Part shown: piece by piece, positions 46,202 to 55,431 of the stretch
How positions within the stretch are numbered: the stretch's first letter is position 1
How the letters are laid out: every line of letters begins with the position of its first letter
The notes under the pieces: model-generated
What the model saw: the letters and a program-made list of their open reading frames with translations, nothing else
The model's database searches: none
Told to the model about the DNA's origin: nothing
Source: an uncultured Blautia sp.
GTDB lineage: Bacteria; Bacillota; Clostridia; Lachnospirales; Lachnospiraceae
Length of the DNA stretch: 64,000 nt
Assembly: GCA_946557785.1 (NCBI GenBank)
Contig: CAMNTH010000001.1
Span: forward strand, 124,001 to 188,000
Direction of reading: 5' to 3'
Position numbers and translations under genes: made by a program

Positions 46202-48424
46202 ATGAAGAAATTCATTATGATTGTGGGGTCAGTGTTTATGCTCTGTGTTGGCTGGAATTATGCTTACTATCATCTGGGAATTTATATTAATTTCGGGAAG
46301 GAAAAGGAAGTAAGCACCTTTATGAAGACTGACGGCGATGCCATCTATATGTATGATGAGACTGCCGGGGAGTATCTGCCTTTTGAAATCAAAGGAGTGA
46401 ATATGGGATCCGGCGAACCGGGGGAATGGTCAACGGATTTTCACATTGACAAGGATACCTACAAGAGCTGGTTTGCACAGATTCAGGAGCTGGGCGCCAA
46501 TACAGTCCGCATATATACCATACAGGCGGACGATTTTTATAATGCCTTTTACGAATATAACAGCCAGAGGGAGGAGGAAGGAAAGACTCCTTTATGGCTG
46601 CTCCATGGTGTTTGGGTGAATGATTATGTGCAGAATTCATACAGAGACGCCTATGATGATGATTTTTTGAAAACTTTTCTTAATGACTGCCGTATAATGA
46701 TCAATGTGATACATGGAAAGCAGAAGATTTCTCTGGGATGGGCTGCAAGCGCAGGATCGGGCACATATACCCATGACGTTTCCGGATGGGTGATCGGTTA
46801 TATTTTGGGAGTAGAGTGGGAGGATGTGACTGTTGCCTATACAAACCACAAATACGAGGGTATGGAGGGCTATACAAGCTATGAAGGCAAATATCTTCGG
46901 ACCACGCCGGAAGCCACTCCCTTTGAGTGTATGCTTGCTCAGGTGGGAGATACGGTGATCACATATGAATCAGAACGATTTGGTACGCAAAGGCTGCTTG
47001 CCTTTTCCAACTGGCCCACAACGGATCCGTTTGAATATGGAAGGGAAATTAAGAGATTGTTTGAGAAATGTGCCGAAGTGGATGTGGAACGCATTAACAC
47101 AACGGAAGAGTTTCTTGCCGGACAGTTTGCAAGCTACCATGTATATCCCTATTATCCGGATTACCTTCAGTATGAAGATGACTGGACGGTCTTTGGAATC
47201 GGTTCGAAAGCGGGATATTATACGGAAAAGGGAGAGCTAAATACCTATCGTGCTTATCTGGATATGCTTACTGCGCATCATAAGATGCCTGTGGTAATCT
47301 CTGAGTTTGGGGTTTCTACAGGCAGGGGAATGGCTCAAATTGACGCCAATACCAGCCGGAACCAGGGACATATGTCTGAAAGCGAGCAGGGGGAGGCCCT
47401 CATTTTGTGCTATGAGGATATTCAGGCAGCCGGATGTGCAGGATGCTGCGTATTTACCTGGCAGGATGAATGGTTTAAGAGAACCTGGAATACCATGTAT
47501 GCAGTGGATTTAAAAAGAACACCCTACTGGTCAGACTATCAGACAAATGAGCAGTATTTCGGCCTTCTTTCCTTTGATCCGGGAAAAGAAGAGTCTGTGT
47601 GCTATGTGGACGGCGATGTGTCCGAATGGACAGATGAGGATTTGGTGTGCGATAATCACGGCATGTCCTTATCCATGAAGTATGATGAAAAGTTCCTCTA
47701 TTTTCTGGTGGAAAAGGAAGGACTGGATTTGGGAGAAAGAAGTATTTACATTCCCATAGATATCACGCCCAAAAGCGGCAGTACTTTCTGCGCAGAGCAT
47801 GATATCGCTTTTGACAGGGCTGTGGATTTTCTTATTGTGATCAATGGGAAAGAAGACAGCAGGGTTCTGGTACAGGAGCGGTATGAGGCTATTCGGGCCA
47901 ACTATGCGGAAAATGTATACGGATTTGACACCTATTTAAAGGGAAATGAACCGGATATGGATTCCCCATCTTTTATAAATATTGATATGATTTTAAAATT
48001 GGATACCGTATCGGAAAGATACTTGGAGAAGGGAGGGACGGCACAAACTTTTGAGACTGGCCTTTTGAAATATGGAAACGCAAATCCCAAAAGCAGTGAA
48101 TTTGATTCTCTTGCAGATTTCATTTCGGAAGGGGATTTTATTGAGATTAAGATTCCCTGGCAGCTTTTTAATTTTGCAGATCCCTCTAAAATGGAGATCC
48201 ATGATGATTATTATGATGATAACTATGGCGTAGCCTATATTAACATTGACGAAATGTTTGTAGGGATCGGGGATGAGAGTGACAGGGGGACGAAGGACTC
48301 CCTGGCAGTGTCGAGAATCCCCCTGGCCTCATATCCATTAAAGGGATGGGGCAATAAGGTGACCTATCATGAACGGCTGAAGTCTTCTTATTATGAGCTG
48401 CAGAGTATCTGGAGAGAGCACTGA
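46202..48424 (+). CDS. Membrane-anchored glycosidase-like protein with C-terminal carbohydrate-binding-like domain
   Basis: A 740-residue protein. Residues 5-25 form a signal anchor; residues ~45-430 look like a TIM-barrel glycosidase (LGANTVRIYTIQADDFYNAF, GYILGVEWEDVTVAY with a candidate acid Glu, MPVVISEFGVSTG with a candidate nucleophile Glu). Residues ~465-740 begin VDGDVSEW, typical of CBM9/DOMON-like beta domains. It faces outside. In polymer synthesis operons such hydrolases trim or edit the nascent chain. The CAZy family is not assigned by eye. Confidence 0.8.
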   Translation: MKKFIMIVGSVFMLCVGWNYAYYHLGIYINFGKEKEVSTFMKTDGDAIYMYDETAGEYLPFEIKGVNMGSGEPGEWSTDFHIDKDTYKSWFAQIQELGANTVRIYTIQADDFYNAFYEYNSQREEEGKTPLWLLHGVWVNDYVQNSYRDAYDDDFLKTFLNDCRIMINVIHGKQKISLGWAASAGSGTYTHDVSGWVIGYILGVEWEDVTVAYTNHKYEGMEGYTSYEGKYLRTTPEATPFECMLAQVGDTVITYESERFGTQRLLAFSNWPTTDPFEYGREIKRLFEKCAEVDVERINTTEEFLAGQFASYHVYPYYPDYLQYEDDWTVFGIGSKAGYYTEKGELNTYRAYLDMLTAHHKMPVVISEFGVSTGRGMAQIDANTSRNQGHMSESEQGEALILCYEDIQAAGCAGCCVFTWQDEWFKRTWNTMYAVDLKRTPYWSDYQTNEQYFGLLSFDPGKEESVCYVDGDVSEWTDEDLVCDNHGMSLSMKYDEKFLYFLVEKEGLDLGERSIYIPIDITPKSGSTFCAEHDIAFDRAVDFLIVINGKEDSRVLVQERYEAIRANYAENVYGFDTYLKGNEPDMDSPSFINIDMILKLDTVSERYLEKGGTAQTFETGLLKYGNANPKSSEFDSLADFISEGDFIEIKIPWQLFNFADPSKMEIHDDYYDDNYGVAYINIDEMFVGIGDESDRGTKDSLAVSRIPLASYPLKGWGNKVTYHERLKSSYYELQSIWREH

Positions 48425-48450
48425 CGCAGGGAAAAGGGCAGAGTTAAGTT

Positions 48451-49560
48451 ATGAAAATAGAAGTATTGATGTATTTTTATATGGGCGTATGTGCAGCCAT
48501 GATTCTGTTTAATTGTGCTGTCCTGTTGGTAAACGTTCTTCGTAAGAAGCGGATTAACAGAAGAGATAGGAGACTGGAGCCTGAAATAAAGGTGCAGCTT
48601 GAGAGACTGGAACGTGGGGAGGAGCCTGAAGAGGAGCATCTTGCGCAGATGAATAAAATTTTCGGAAAGCTGGAGCACCTTCGAAGTTTTGAGGAGAGTA
48701 TGGACACTTTAAGGGAAGAAAAACCAGAGCTGTGCCGGCAATATTTGAAGGCGCTTTGTCCCTGCTTTATAAAAGCGGCCCCTGATTATTTTTCCAAGGA
48801 TATTATGGAAGTGACTTATTTTGCCTGGCTGATTCGGAAGTGTGAAGTGGCAGAACAGGGAACCAGGGACTTCTGGATAAAGGAAATGAGGAAGCTTTTG
48901 CAGATGCCAAACGTCTATTGCCGGGAAAATGCCCTGCATATTATGTATCGTATGGGTAACGGGAAAGATATTATGGATGCGCTGCTCCTGCTGGATGAAC
49001 GTCAGGCTTTTCATCACTCCAAGCTGATTCACGACGGCCTTCTGAAATTCAAGGGGAACAAAGAAGAGCTTTTGAAGGAAATATGGCTGGTATTTCATCA
49101 GTTTTCTGCAAATATGCAGGTTACGCTGATTTCTTATATGCGTCTGGCATCTATGGATTGCTGTGAGCAGATTTTTGAAGTGATGATGCGTCCCCGACAG
49201 GATGATGAAGTGTATTTTGCCTGTATGAGGTATTTCGGGAAATTTTATTATGAGCCGGTGTATCCCGTACTTTTGAACGCTCTTTCGGATCGTGCCGGAC
49301 AGCGCTGGGAAAAGGCTGCAATTGCGGCCACTGTACTTCGGAATTACCGGTCTGAGCGTACGGTAGATGTGCTGGAACAGGCACTTCACAGCTCCAATTG
49401 GTATATTCGGAATAATGCAGCAGAGACGCTGGAAAGTTTTGGACTGACCTATGCAGATATGGCAGAGGTGTTTGAAGGGAATGACAGGTATGCAAGAGAG
49501 ATCCTTCAGTACTGGATGGATTGCCGTTCTATAAAGGAAGTGGAGGTGGAGAATCCATGA
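48451..49560 (+). CDS. HEAT-repeat protein with N-terminal membrane anchor
   Basis: A 369-residue protein: one membrane helix at residues ~5-27, a basic stretch (RKKRINRRDRR), then helical repeats through the C-terminus, with clearest HEAT-like units near 270-350 (YPVLLNALSDRAGQRWEKAA, TVDVLEQALHSSNWYIRNNA). HEAT proteins are scaffolds; here it may tether partners to the synthase. Its last four bases overlap the synthase start (ATGA), implying coupled translation. Confidence 0.82.
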   Translation: MKIEVLMYFYMGVCAAMILFNCAVLLVNVLRKKRINRRDRRLEPEIKVQLERLERGEEPEEEHLAQMNKIFGKLEHLRSFEESMDTLREEKPELCRQYLKALCPCFIKAAPDYFSKDIMEVTYFAWLIRKCEVAEQGTRDFWIKEMRKLLQMPNVYCRENALHIMYRMGNGKDIMDALLLLDERQAFHHSKLIHDGLLKFKGNKEELLKEIWLVFHQFSANMQVTLISYMRLASMDCCEQIFEVMMRPRQDDEVYFACMRYFGKFYYEPVYPVLLNALSDRAGQRWEKAAIAATVLRNYRSERTVDVLEQALHSSNWYIRNNAAETLESFGLTYADMAEVFEGNDRYAREILQYWMDCRSIKEVEVENP

Positions 49561-50972
49561 TGAATGGGACTATGGATACGATTAAAGTGTTCCTGGATGG
49601 CGTAGGCGTATTTTTTATTATATATCTCATCGGGTATTCCACGTTTCTCTTTGCTTCTGTTGTAGTAGGTTCGATTACTTTGTTTCAGGAAGAAAGAAAG
49701 CGCAGGCTCAAGAACGTTCTTACATCGGATTTTTATATTCCGATCAGTATTATTGTGCCGGCATATAATGAGGAAATAACAGTGGTTGCTACTGTAAAAT
49801 CTCTTTTATCCCTGGACTACAAAAGCTATGAGATCATTGTAGTGGACGATGGCTCAAAAGACAAAACCTCACAGAAATTGATAGAGGCTTTTGATATGCA
49901 TCAGGTACAGATGCCCATCCATAGGCAGATTCCCTGCCAGCAGGAAGAGTTTGTATTTTTAAGTACAGCAGGGAAGGTAAAGCTGACATTAATCCGTAAG
50001 CGGAACGGCGGGAAGGCGGACTCCCTGAATATGGGAATCAACGCTGCTATTTATCCCTATTTCATATGTATTGATGCAGACTCAGTGCTTCAATACAATT
50101 CCTTGACAAATATTGCAAAGCCAATTTTGGAAAATGAAGATGTGGTTGCGGTAGGGGGATGCGTGCGTCCCTGCAACGGGATTGAATTTGAAAACTGCAG
50201 GGTAAAGAAGTATCGTCTGCCAAAAAATCTGCTGGCTTGTATGCAGGTGTTGGAATATGACCGTTCTTTTCTTGCTTCCCGTATCCTGTTTGACAAGTTT
50301 AACGGCTCCATGATCATATCGGGCGCTTTTGGACTTTTCAGGAAGGATGTTGTGATCTCAGCAGGGGGATATGATGCACACACCATGGGAGAGGATATGG
50401 AGCTTGTGGTAAAGCTTCACGATTACTGTGTCTCCAATAATCTGCCTTATCTGATTCATTATGCAGTGGACGCCATATGCTGGAGCCAGGTGCCGGAATC
50501 CTATAAGGATCTGTGCAAGCAGAGAAGACGCTGGCATGTGGGGCTTTTCCAGAGCCTGTATAAGCACAGGAGAATGCTGGGCAGCACAAAATACGGTGCT
50601 TTGGGTTATGTATCGTATATTTATTTCCTGCTGTATGAATTTCTTTCCCCATATATTGAGATATTCGGTGTTTTTACCATGGCAGTGGCTTATGCGGTAG
50701 ACCTGATCAATGTGCCTTTTATGATGCTGTTTATGCTTATATATGCAGTATATGGGGCGGTATTGTCGCTGACTGCCTTTTTTGCCAGAATTTATACGGC
50801 AGATCTCCATACAACATGGAAGGATATGGGAAAGGCAGTTCTGCTTTGTTTATTTGAGGTAACAGTACTGCGGTTTGGGCTGGCCTTTGTGCGGGCAACA
50901 GCGCTCATTGGATATAAAAAGAAAAGACAGGTATGGGGGCGTATTGAAAGAAAGAAAATTGATATCCGATAA
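49557..50972 (+). CDS. Processive family 2 glycosyltransferase (polysaccharide synthase)
   Basis: A 471-residue membrane synthase. The GT-A domain has SIIVPAYNEE, VVDDGSKD, FICIDADS (DxD), GAFGLFRKDVV, GEDMELV (catalytic base region) and KQRRRWHVG, the Q/RxxRW motif of processive enzymes such as cellulose, hyaluronan and chitin synthases. One membrane span precedes (~15-40) and about four follow (~360-460). It would elongate a sugar polymer on the inside and push it out. No PilZ domain is seen, so cyclic-di-GMP would act through another protein. Polymer identity unknown. Confidence 0.92.
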   Translation: MMNGTMDTIKVFLDGVGVFFIIYLIGYSTFLFASVVVGSITLFQEERKRRLKNVLTSDFYIPISIIVPAYNEEITVVATVKSLLSLDYKSYEIIVVDDGSKDKTSQKLIEAFDMHQVQMPIHRQIPCQQEEFVFLSTAGKVKLTLIRKRNGGKADSLNMGINAAIYPYFICIDADSVLQYNSLTNIAKPILENEDVVAVGGCVRPCNGIEFENCRVKKYRLPKNLLACMQVLEYDRSFLASRILFDKFNGSMIISGAFGLFRKDVVISAGGYDAHTMGEDMELVVKLHDYCVSNNLPYLIHYAVDAICWSQVPESYKDLCKQRRRWHVGLFQSLYKHRRMLGSTKYGALGYVSYIYFLLYEFLSPYIEIFGVFTMAVAYAVDLINVPFMMLFMLIYAVYGAVLSLTAFFARIYTADLHTTWKDMGKAVLLCLFEVTVLRFGLAFVRATALIGYKKKRQVWGRIERKKIDIR

Positions 50973-50993
50973 AACAGGGGAGGAAATTCTGAA

Positions 50994-52919
50994 ATGAAAA
51001 AGCTGGGGTCTAAAATAAAGTTATTTTTCTTTGTGTGTATGCTTCTTGCCGGAAGCCTGATCCTGGCAGCAAAGACTTATGGAAAGGTTGCGGCTACGGA
51101 AAGCTCTTTCGGGCAGGCTGGTATGGTTTTTGTAGCTGGGAACCCGGATTTGTATCCACTGGAATATTATGATAAAAAAGATGAATGCTATAAGGGAGCT
51201 ATGCCTTTGCTCCTTGAGGAGATTTCCAGAGAGCTGGGCACGGATTTTGTCTATATAAGCTCCGGAACTTCGGATAAAAGGGATCAGCTTGCAGAAAACA
51301 GACAGGTGGAAGTGGTTTCGGGATGTATGATCAGCAAAGATTTGCCGGATCATACCGCTGCCGGATCCCCCTTGTTTCCTATTACTATTGACGGGAAAAC
51401 TTATGAGGTGGGATTTGCGTATACGGAGCTGGCGTCCGAAGAGCTTCGGGATAAAATGGAAGAGTATTTAGATGGGAAGTCTTCCAGAGAGCTGATGAAT
51501 TTGGTGGCATCGGAGGCTGCAAGGGGACAGAGCGATGGCATAAGCCTGGGAGCTAAGCTTGTGCTTGGAGCCGAAGCGCTTCTGCTTCTGGGAGCGGTTC
51601 TTGTTTGGAGATGCCGCAGGAAACGCAGTGAAGAAAAAGAGGAGATTGACAAAATGGTTGATCCTGTAACAGGCGTGGGAAATAAGGATTATTTTCTCCG
51701 TCAGTTTTCTTCCTTTATTTCTGACAGCACAAGGCCGCTGTATTACATGTTGTATCTGTGCTTTGACGTTGAACGCGTGAATTCTTATTATGGCGAGGGG
51801 GAGACAGAGGACATTCTTCGCTATGCTGCTGATGTTTTAAGCAGCTATGTAGAAGATTCGGATTTTTTTGCCAGGGTGACGGAAGGCGGATTTGCGGCGG
51901 CATGCCAGAAAGTCGGCAAAGAGAGAATGGAAGAATGGACGAAGCTGGTGCTGAAAAAGGTTAACGAATACAGTGAAAAATTTAATAAGGACTACAGACC
52001 GGATTTCTGTGCTGGGATTTACAAATTAAAAAGTGATGATACCAGTTATGAGACTGTTTTCTATGCAGCGCAGCAGGGGTACCGGGAGGCTTTGCACAGC
52101 AGACAATCCTATGTGTTTTGCAATGAAGGGATTTTGCGTTCAGCCAGAGAAAGGCAGCAGCTTGGCAGGGACATGCTTCAGGCCATTGCGGGACATCAGT
52201 TTCATAGCTATCTTCAGTTTATGACAGATGGAAAAACGGGGAAAATTTTGGGAGCGGAAGTACTTTCCAGATGGCAGCATCCCCAAAGGGGGCTTCTTAT
52301 GCCAGGAAAATATATTGAAGATATGGAGAAAAATGAAACAGTCATTGACCTGGATTTTTATATGTTTGAACAGGTTTGCAGGCTTTTGCAGAGATTTCAG
52401 GAAGAAGGAAAGGATTATTTGATTCTGTTTTGCAATATTTCCAGAAAGACGGTGTCCTTTTCCGGTTTTGCAGATAAGATTTACAGCATTGCCGGGAGGT
52501 ACCATTTTGACCATCATAAGCTTTGCATGGAAATAACGGAGAGCAGTATGTTTGAAAATGATAAGGTTTCCATTATAAATATACAGAAATGCAAAGATAT
52601 GGGCTTTATGATCGCTATGGATGATGTGGGAAGCGGGTATTCTTCTTTACAGGATATGATTCAGTATCCCATAGACCTGGTCAAAATTGACAGAGGGGTG
52701 CTTCTGGCCGCTGCGCATGAAAAAGGGAGGCTTTTGCTGCAGGGAATGAATGAGCTGTTTCATAGGATTCAGATTCAGACTTTATGTGAAGGTATTGAAA
52801 CGAAGGGACAGTATGAGATGATCCAGGAAATAGGGATAGACTATATGCAGGGATTTTATATCCAGAGGGCTTTGCCTGTAAAGGAGGCTATGCGGTGGTT
52901 GAAGGAAAGAGAAGGCTGA
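50994..52919 (+). CDS. Membrane protein with outside sensor, degenerate GGDEF and EAL domain
   Basis: A 641-residue protein. An N-terminal signal/anchor is followed by a ~150-residue outside domain resembling an amino-acid-binding fold (PLEYYDKKDECYKGAMP), a membrane span near 182-202, a GGDEF-like domain (VDPVTGVGNKDYFLRQF) whose signature is GGFAA, so not a cyclase, and an EAL domain. The EAL part keeps GAEVLSRW, CNISRK, MEITES, MDDVGSGYSS, LVKIDRG and CEGIET, so it may cleave or at least bind cyclic-di-GMP. It probably links a signal to polymer synthesis. Confidence 0.88.
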   Translation: MKKLGSKIKLFFFVCMLLAGSLILAAKTYGKVAATESSFGQAGMVFVAGNPDLYPLEYYDKKDECYKGAMPLLLEEISRELGTDFVYISSGTSDKRDQLAENRQVEVVSGCMISKDLPDHTAAGSPLFPITIDGKTYEVGFAYTELASEELRDKMEEYLDGKSSRELMNLVASEAARGQSDGISLGAKLVLGAEALLLLGAVLVWRCRRKRSEEKEEIDKMVDPVTGVGNKDYFLRQFSSFISDSTRPLYYMLYLCFDVERVNSYYGEGETEDILRYAADVLSSYVEDSDFFARVTEGGFAAACQKVGKERMEEWTKLVLKKVNEYSEKFNKDYRPDFCAGIYKLKSDDTSYETVFYAAQQGYREALHSRQSYVFCNEGILRSARERQQLGRDMLQAIAGHQFHSYLQFMTDGKTGKILGAEVLSRWQHPQRGLLMPGKYIEDMEKNETVIDLDFYMFEQVCRLLQRFQEEGKDYLILFCNISRKTVSFSGFADKIYSIAGRYHFDHHKLCMEITESSMFENDKVSIINIQKCKDMGFMIAMDDVGSGYSSLQDMIQYPIDLVKIDRGVLLAAAHEKGRLLLQGMNELFHRIQIQTLCEGIETKGQYEMIQEIGIDYMQGFYIQRALPVKEAMRWLKEREG

Positions 52920-53806
52920 TTTTTATAGTAGGGGCAGTGCTTGTGGCGGCTGGTTTAGGGATGTTTATGAAGATGCGAAGAGAATCTGAGAAGGGAAGCC
53001 GTAATGGACTGTATAACTGGAGCTCCGTTGTAACGGAAGAGGATTTGGAGGAGCTTCTTCAGGTGATAGAAGAAGTGCCTGTAGGCGAACTATATCAGTA
53101 TTATAGGGAAGAGGAACTGCAGGATCGGATTCCTGAGGAGATGATAGCCAGACTATCTGAAAAGAAGATCGATGTGTGGTATTTGATCGGAGCTCCGGAA
53201 TGGGGAATTGATGAAACCGGGGAGGAAATACGAAGGGCAGTCTCCATGGTGGCTCTTTATAACCATATGGTTCCGAAAAAGGGAAGGTTTGCTGGGATCC
53301 AGCTGGATGTGGAGCCTTATCTTACACAGGAGTGGGATGAGGATAAGCAGGAGGTAATGGAATTATGGTACAAAGCTTTGCACAGGGGAAAGACTCTGGC
53401 AAAAAAGTATGATGTTCCGGTTATGCTGTGCGTGCCCCGCTGGATGGATGCTGTGAATAAAGACATATTTGAAAAGATGCTTCGTGACTGCTGCGATGAA
53501 GTTGCGATTATGAATTATGACCGCAGAGATGAGTCAGAAGGAATTAAGCCGGAAATGGAACTGGCTCTTAAATATCAGAGACCTGTAATCTGTGCTTCAG
53601 AACTGACGCGGCCGGGAAAGCATGACCTTACGGAGGATCATACCTATTATTATGCTGGACTTGAAGAGCTGCATAAATCATGGCAGAGGCTTTCCGAAGA
53701 TTATCCTGACAATGACTTAAGATTTGCATATCATTATCTGGCTCCCTTAAAGGAAATTACCGGACAATCTGGACTGCATGAGAAAAATGTAGTACACTGT
53801 GAATAA
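52895..53806 (+). CDS. Membrane-anchored TIM-barrel protein, unknown (glycosidase-like)
   Basis: A 303-residue protein starting at GTG 52895, seven bases after AAAGGAGG and overlapping the EAL gene by 25 bases. Residues ~7-25 are a membrane anchor; the rest is outside. GIQLDVEPYLTQEW, VPVMLCVPRWMD and VAIMNYDRR resemble strands of glycoside-hydrolase-like TIM barrels with an acidic DxE pair. I cannot name the family. Last gene of the operon, so it may edit or process the exported polymer. Confidence 0.75.
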   Translation: MVEGKRRLIFIVGAVLVAAGLGMFMKMRRESEKGSRNGLYNWSSVVTEEDLEELLQVIEEVPVGELYQYYREEELQDRIPEEMIARLSEKKIDVWYLIGAPEWGIDETGEEIRRAVSMVALYNHMVPKKGRFAGIQLDVEPYLTQEWDEDKQEVMELWYKALHRGKTLAKKYDVPVMLCVPRWMDAVNKDIFEKMLRDCCDEVAIMNYDRRDESEGIKPEMELALKYQRPVICASELTRPGKHDLTEDHTYYYAGLEELHKSWQRLSEDYPDNDLRFAYHYLAPLKEITGQSGLHEKNVVHCE

Positions 53807-53873
53807 AAGGCAGCGTAAATTTGTGTGCTGTGGAAAACAGCTTTTCTGCCGTTGAATTAAGGAAGAGGATAGG

Positions 53874-55121
53874 ATGGATATGATGAACAGAAAGCAGATT
53901 GACGGTCAGCGTCAGATGGACTTTGCAGCGAAATTTAACTATGTGAGGGAAGCAGGAACCCCAGGAGAGGAGAAGGCGGCGAAATTTATCAGAAAAGAAC
54001 TTGAGAGCTTTGGTGCGGACAGCCGTGAGGAGACATTTACCTTTGAAGCTTTCAAGATGAAGAAAGCAAGTCTGGCAGTGCTGGAACCCTATGAAAAGGA
54101 GTATGCGGTTACCGGGTACGCACGATGCGGTAGTACGCCGGAAGAGGGGATAGAGGCGCCATTTTTATACATTGAAAACGGTGATGATATCAGTCTTTCT
54201 TATGCAAAGGATAAGATTGCCATGGTGAATGCACCTGTGAGGAAGGACATGTATGAGAAGCTCGCTGGAGCAGGAGCAGCAGGCTTTGTCAGCATTGCAG
54301 GAACACCTCTTGACGAAGGAGAGGATTTGATTCCCCGTGCATATAACCTGCCCAAATCTATAGAAGCTCCTATCCAGGGCGTTTCAATTCATTATAAAGA
54401 TGCAGCAGAAATGGTGACAAAAGGGGCCTCCAGAGCAAAACTGATTGTGTCTCAGGAGAAAGAGGAACGTACCTCCAGAAACGTAATCGCAAGGATTGGA
54501 GGTACTGATAAAGCAGAGGAGATTCTTACTCTTACAGCGCATTTTGACTCTGTAAAAGAAGGACCCGGAGCCTACGATAACATGGCAGCTTGTGCGATCA
54601 TTATGGAATTATGCCGCTTTTTTAAAGCGAACAGACCGCGCAGGACAATGGAATTTATATGGTTTGGAGCAGAAGAAAAGGGGCTTCTGGGAAGCCAGAA
54701 TTATGTGAAAGTTCATGAAAAAGAGCTTGCACATCACCAGTTTAACATGAATGTAGACCTTGCAGGACAGCTTGTAGGAGGAAATGTAATCGGTGTTACA
54801 GGAGCTGCGTCAATCTGTGAAATGCTCACTTATCTGGCACATGAGATTGGCATTGGAATGATAACCACAAATTCTATTTGGGGAAGCGATTCCAATACGT
54901 TTGCATGGAAGGGAGTTCCAGCAATGACATTAAATCGTGATGGATTTGGAATGCACACACGCCATGATACTGTGGACCTTCTGTCACCCTGGTCCCTTGA
55001 ACGCAGTGCCGTACTTCTGGGGCATATTGCGGAGCGTCTGGCAAATATAGAAGTTATGCCGTTTACGAAGAAAATACCGGAAGAATTTTGCCGTCAGCTG
55101 GATGAATATTTTAATTCTTAG
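53874..55121 (+). CDS. M28-family zinc aminopeptidase
   Basis: A 415-residue peptidase without signal peptide. The zinc site residues are in TLTAHFDSVKEGPGAYDNMA, WFGAEEKGLLGSQNY, VDLAGQ and GMHTRHDTVD; a protease-associated-like insert spans ~80-190. It removes N-terminal residues from peptides. A cytoplasmic place is inferred. Stands alone: 67 bases after the polymer operon and before a MerR-like relic. An in-frame ATG at 53880 is an alternative start. Confidence 0.92.
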   Translation: MDMMNRKQIDGQRQMDFAAKFNYVREAGTPGEEKAAKFIRKELESFGADSREETFTFEAFKMKKASLAVLEPYEKEYAVTGYARCGSTPEEGIEAPFLYIENGDDISLSYAKDKIAMVNAPVRKDMYEKLAGAGAAGFVSIAGTPLDEGEDLIPRAYNLPKSIEAPIQGVSIHYKDAAEMVTKGASRAKLIVSQEKEERTSRNVIARIGGTDKAEEILTLTAHFDSVKEGPGAYDNMAACAIIMELCRFFKANRPRRTMEFIWFGAEEKGLLGSQNYVKVHEKELAHHQFNMNVDLAGQLVGGNVIGVTGAASICEMLTYLAHEIGIGMITTNSIWGSDSNTFAWKGVPAMTLNRDGFGMHTRHDTVDLLSPWSLERSAVLLGHIAERLANIEVMPFTKKIPEEFCRQLDEYFNS

Positions 55122-55130
55122 AAAAATGTA

Positions 55131-55161
55131 TTGACTGTAAACCTTATTGCTATCCTATAAT
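55131..55161 (+). promoter_or_regulatory. Long-spacer promoter, MerR-like
   Basis: TTGACT (55131-55136), 19-base spacer and TATAAT (55156-55161). Spacers of 19-20 bases are a hallmark of MerR-controlled promoters, and a MerR-like fragment follows. Confidence 0.5.
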
Positions 55162-55187
55162 TCCTGCGAAAGGAAGGTGACTTAGGT

Positions 55188-55264
55188 ATGACGATTAAGG
55201 AAGCGGAACAGATGCGGAATCCCCGGAGCTGAAATATGAGATGATGCAGTATGAAGTGATTGGA
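55188..55264 (+). pseudogene. Remnant of a short regulator gene, possibly MerR-type
   Basis: Behind AAGGAAGG, ATG 55188 opens MTIKEAEQ, much like the first residues of MerR proteins, then stops after 14 codons. A second frame at 55211 reads DAESPELKYEMMQYEVIG and stops, a plausible C-terminal end. The whole middle of the gene would be missing. Family call is weak; it rests on eight residues and the promoter type. Confidence 0.4.
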
Positions 55265-55290
55265 TGAAAATAGGAACATACCGCATGTAA

Positions 55291-55336
55291 AAAACAGAGA
55301 TTTTTAACGGATACGTTGGAAATCTCTGTTTTTTTA
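55291..55336 (+). terminator. Intrinsic terminator
   Basis: AACAGAGATTT and AAATCTCTGTT form an 11-base stem followed by seven Ts. It ends the remnant unit. Confidence 0.85.
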
Positions 55337-55349
55337 TAATGATTGCATA

Positions 55350-55378
55350 TTGACAAAATCCGATCATTACAGTAAGAT
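55350..55378 (+). promoter_or_regulatory. Promoter of the toxin-antitoxin operon
   Basis: TTGACA (55350-55355), 17-base spacer, TAAGAT (55373-55378), 54 bases before the toxin start. Confidence 0.65.
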
Positions 55379-55431
55379 GATGATAGGAAAAGCAAAAAAT
55401 ACCATCATAGATGCCAAGGGAGGAAGGGCGA

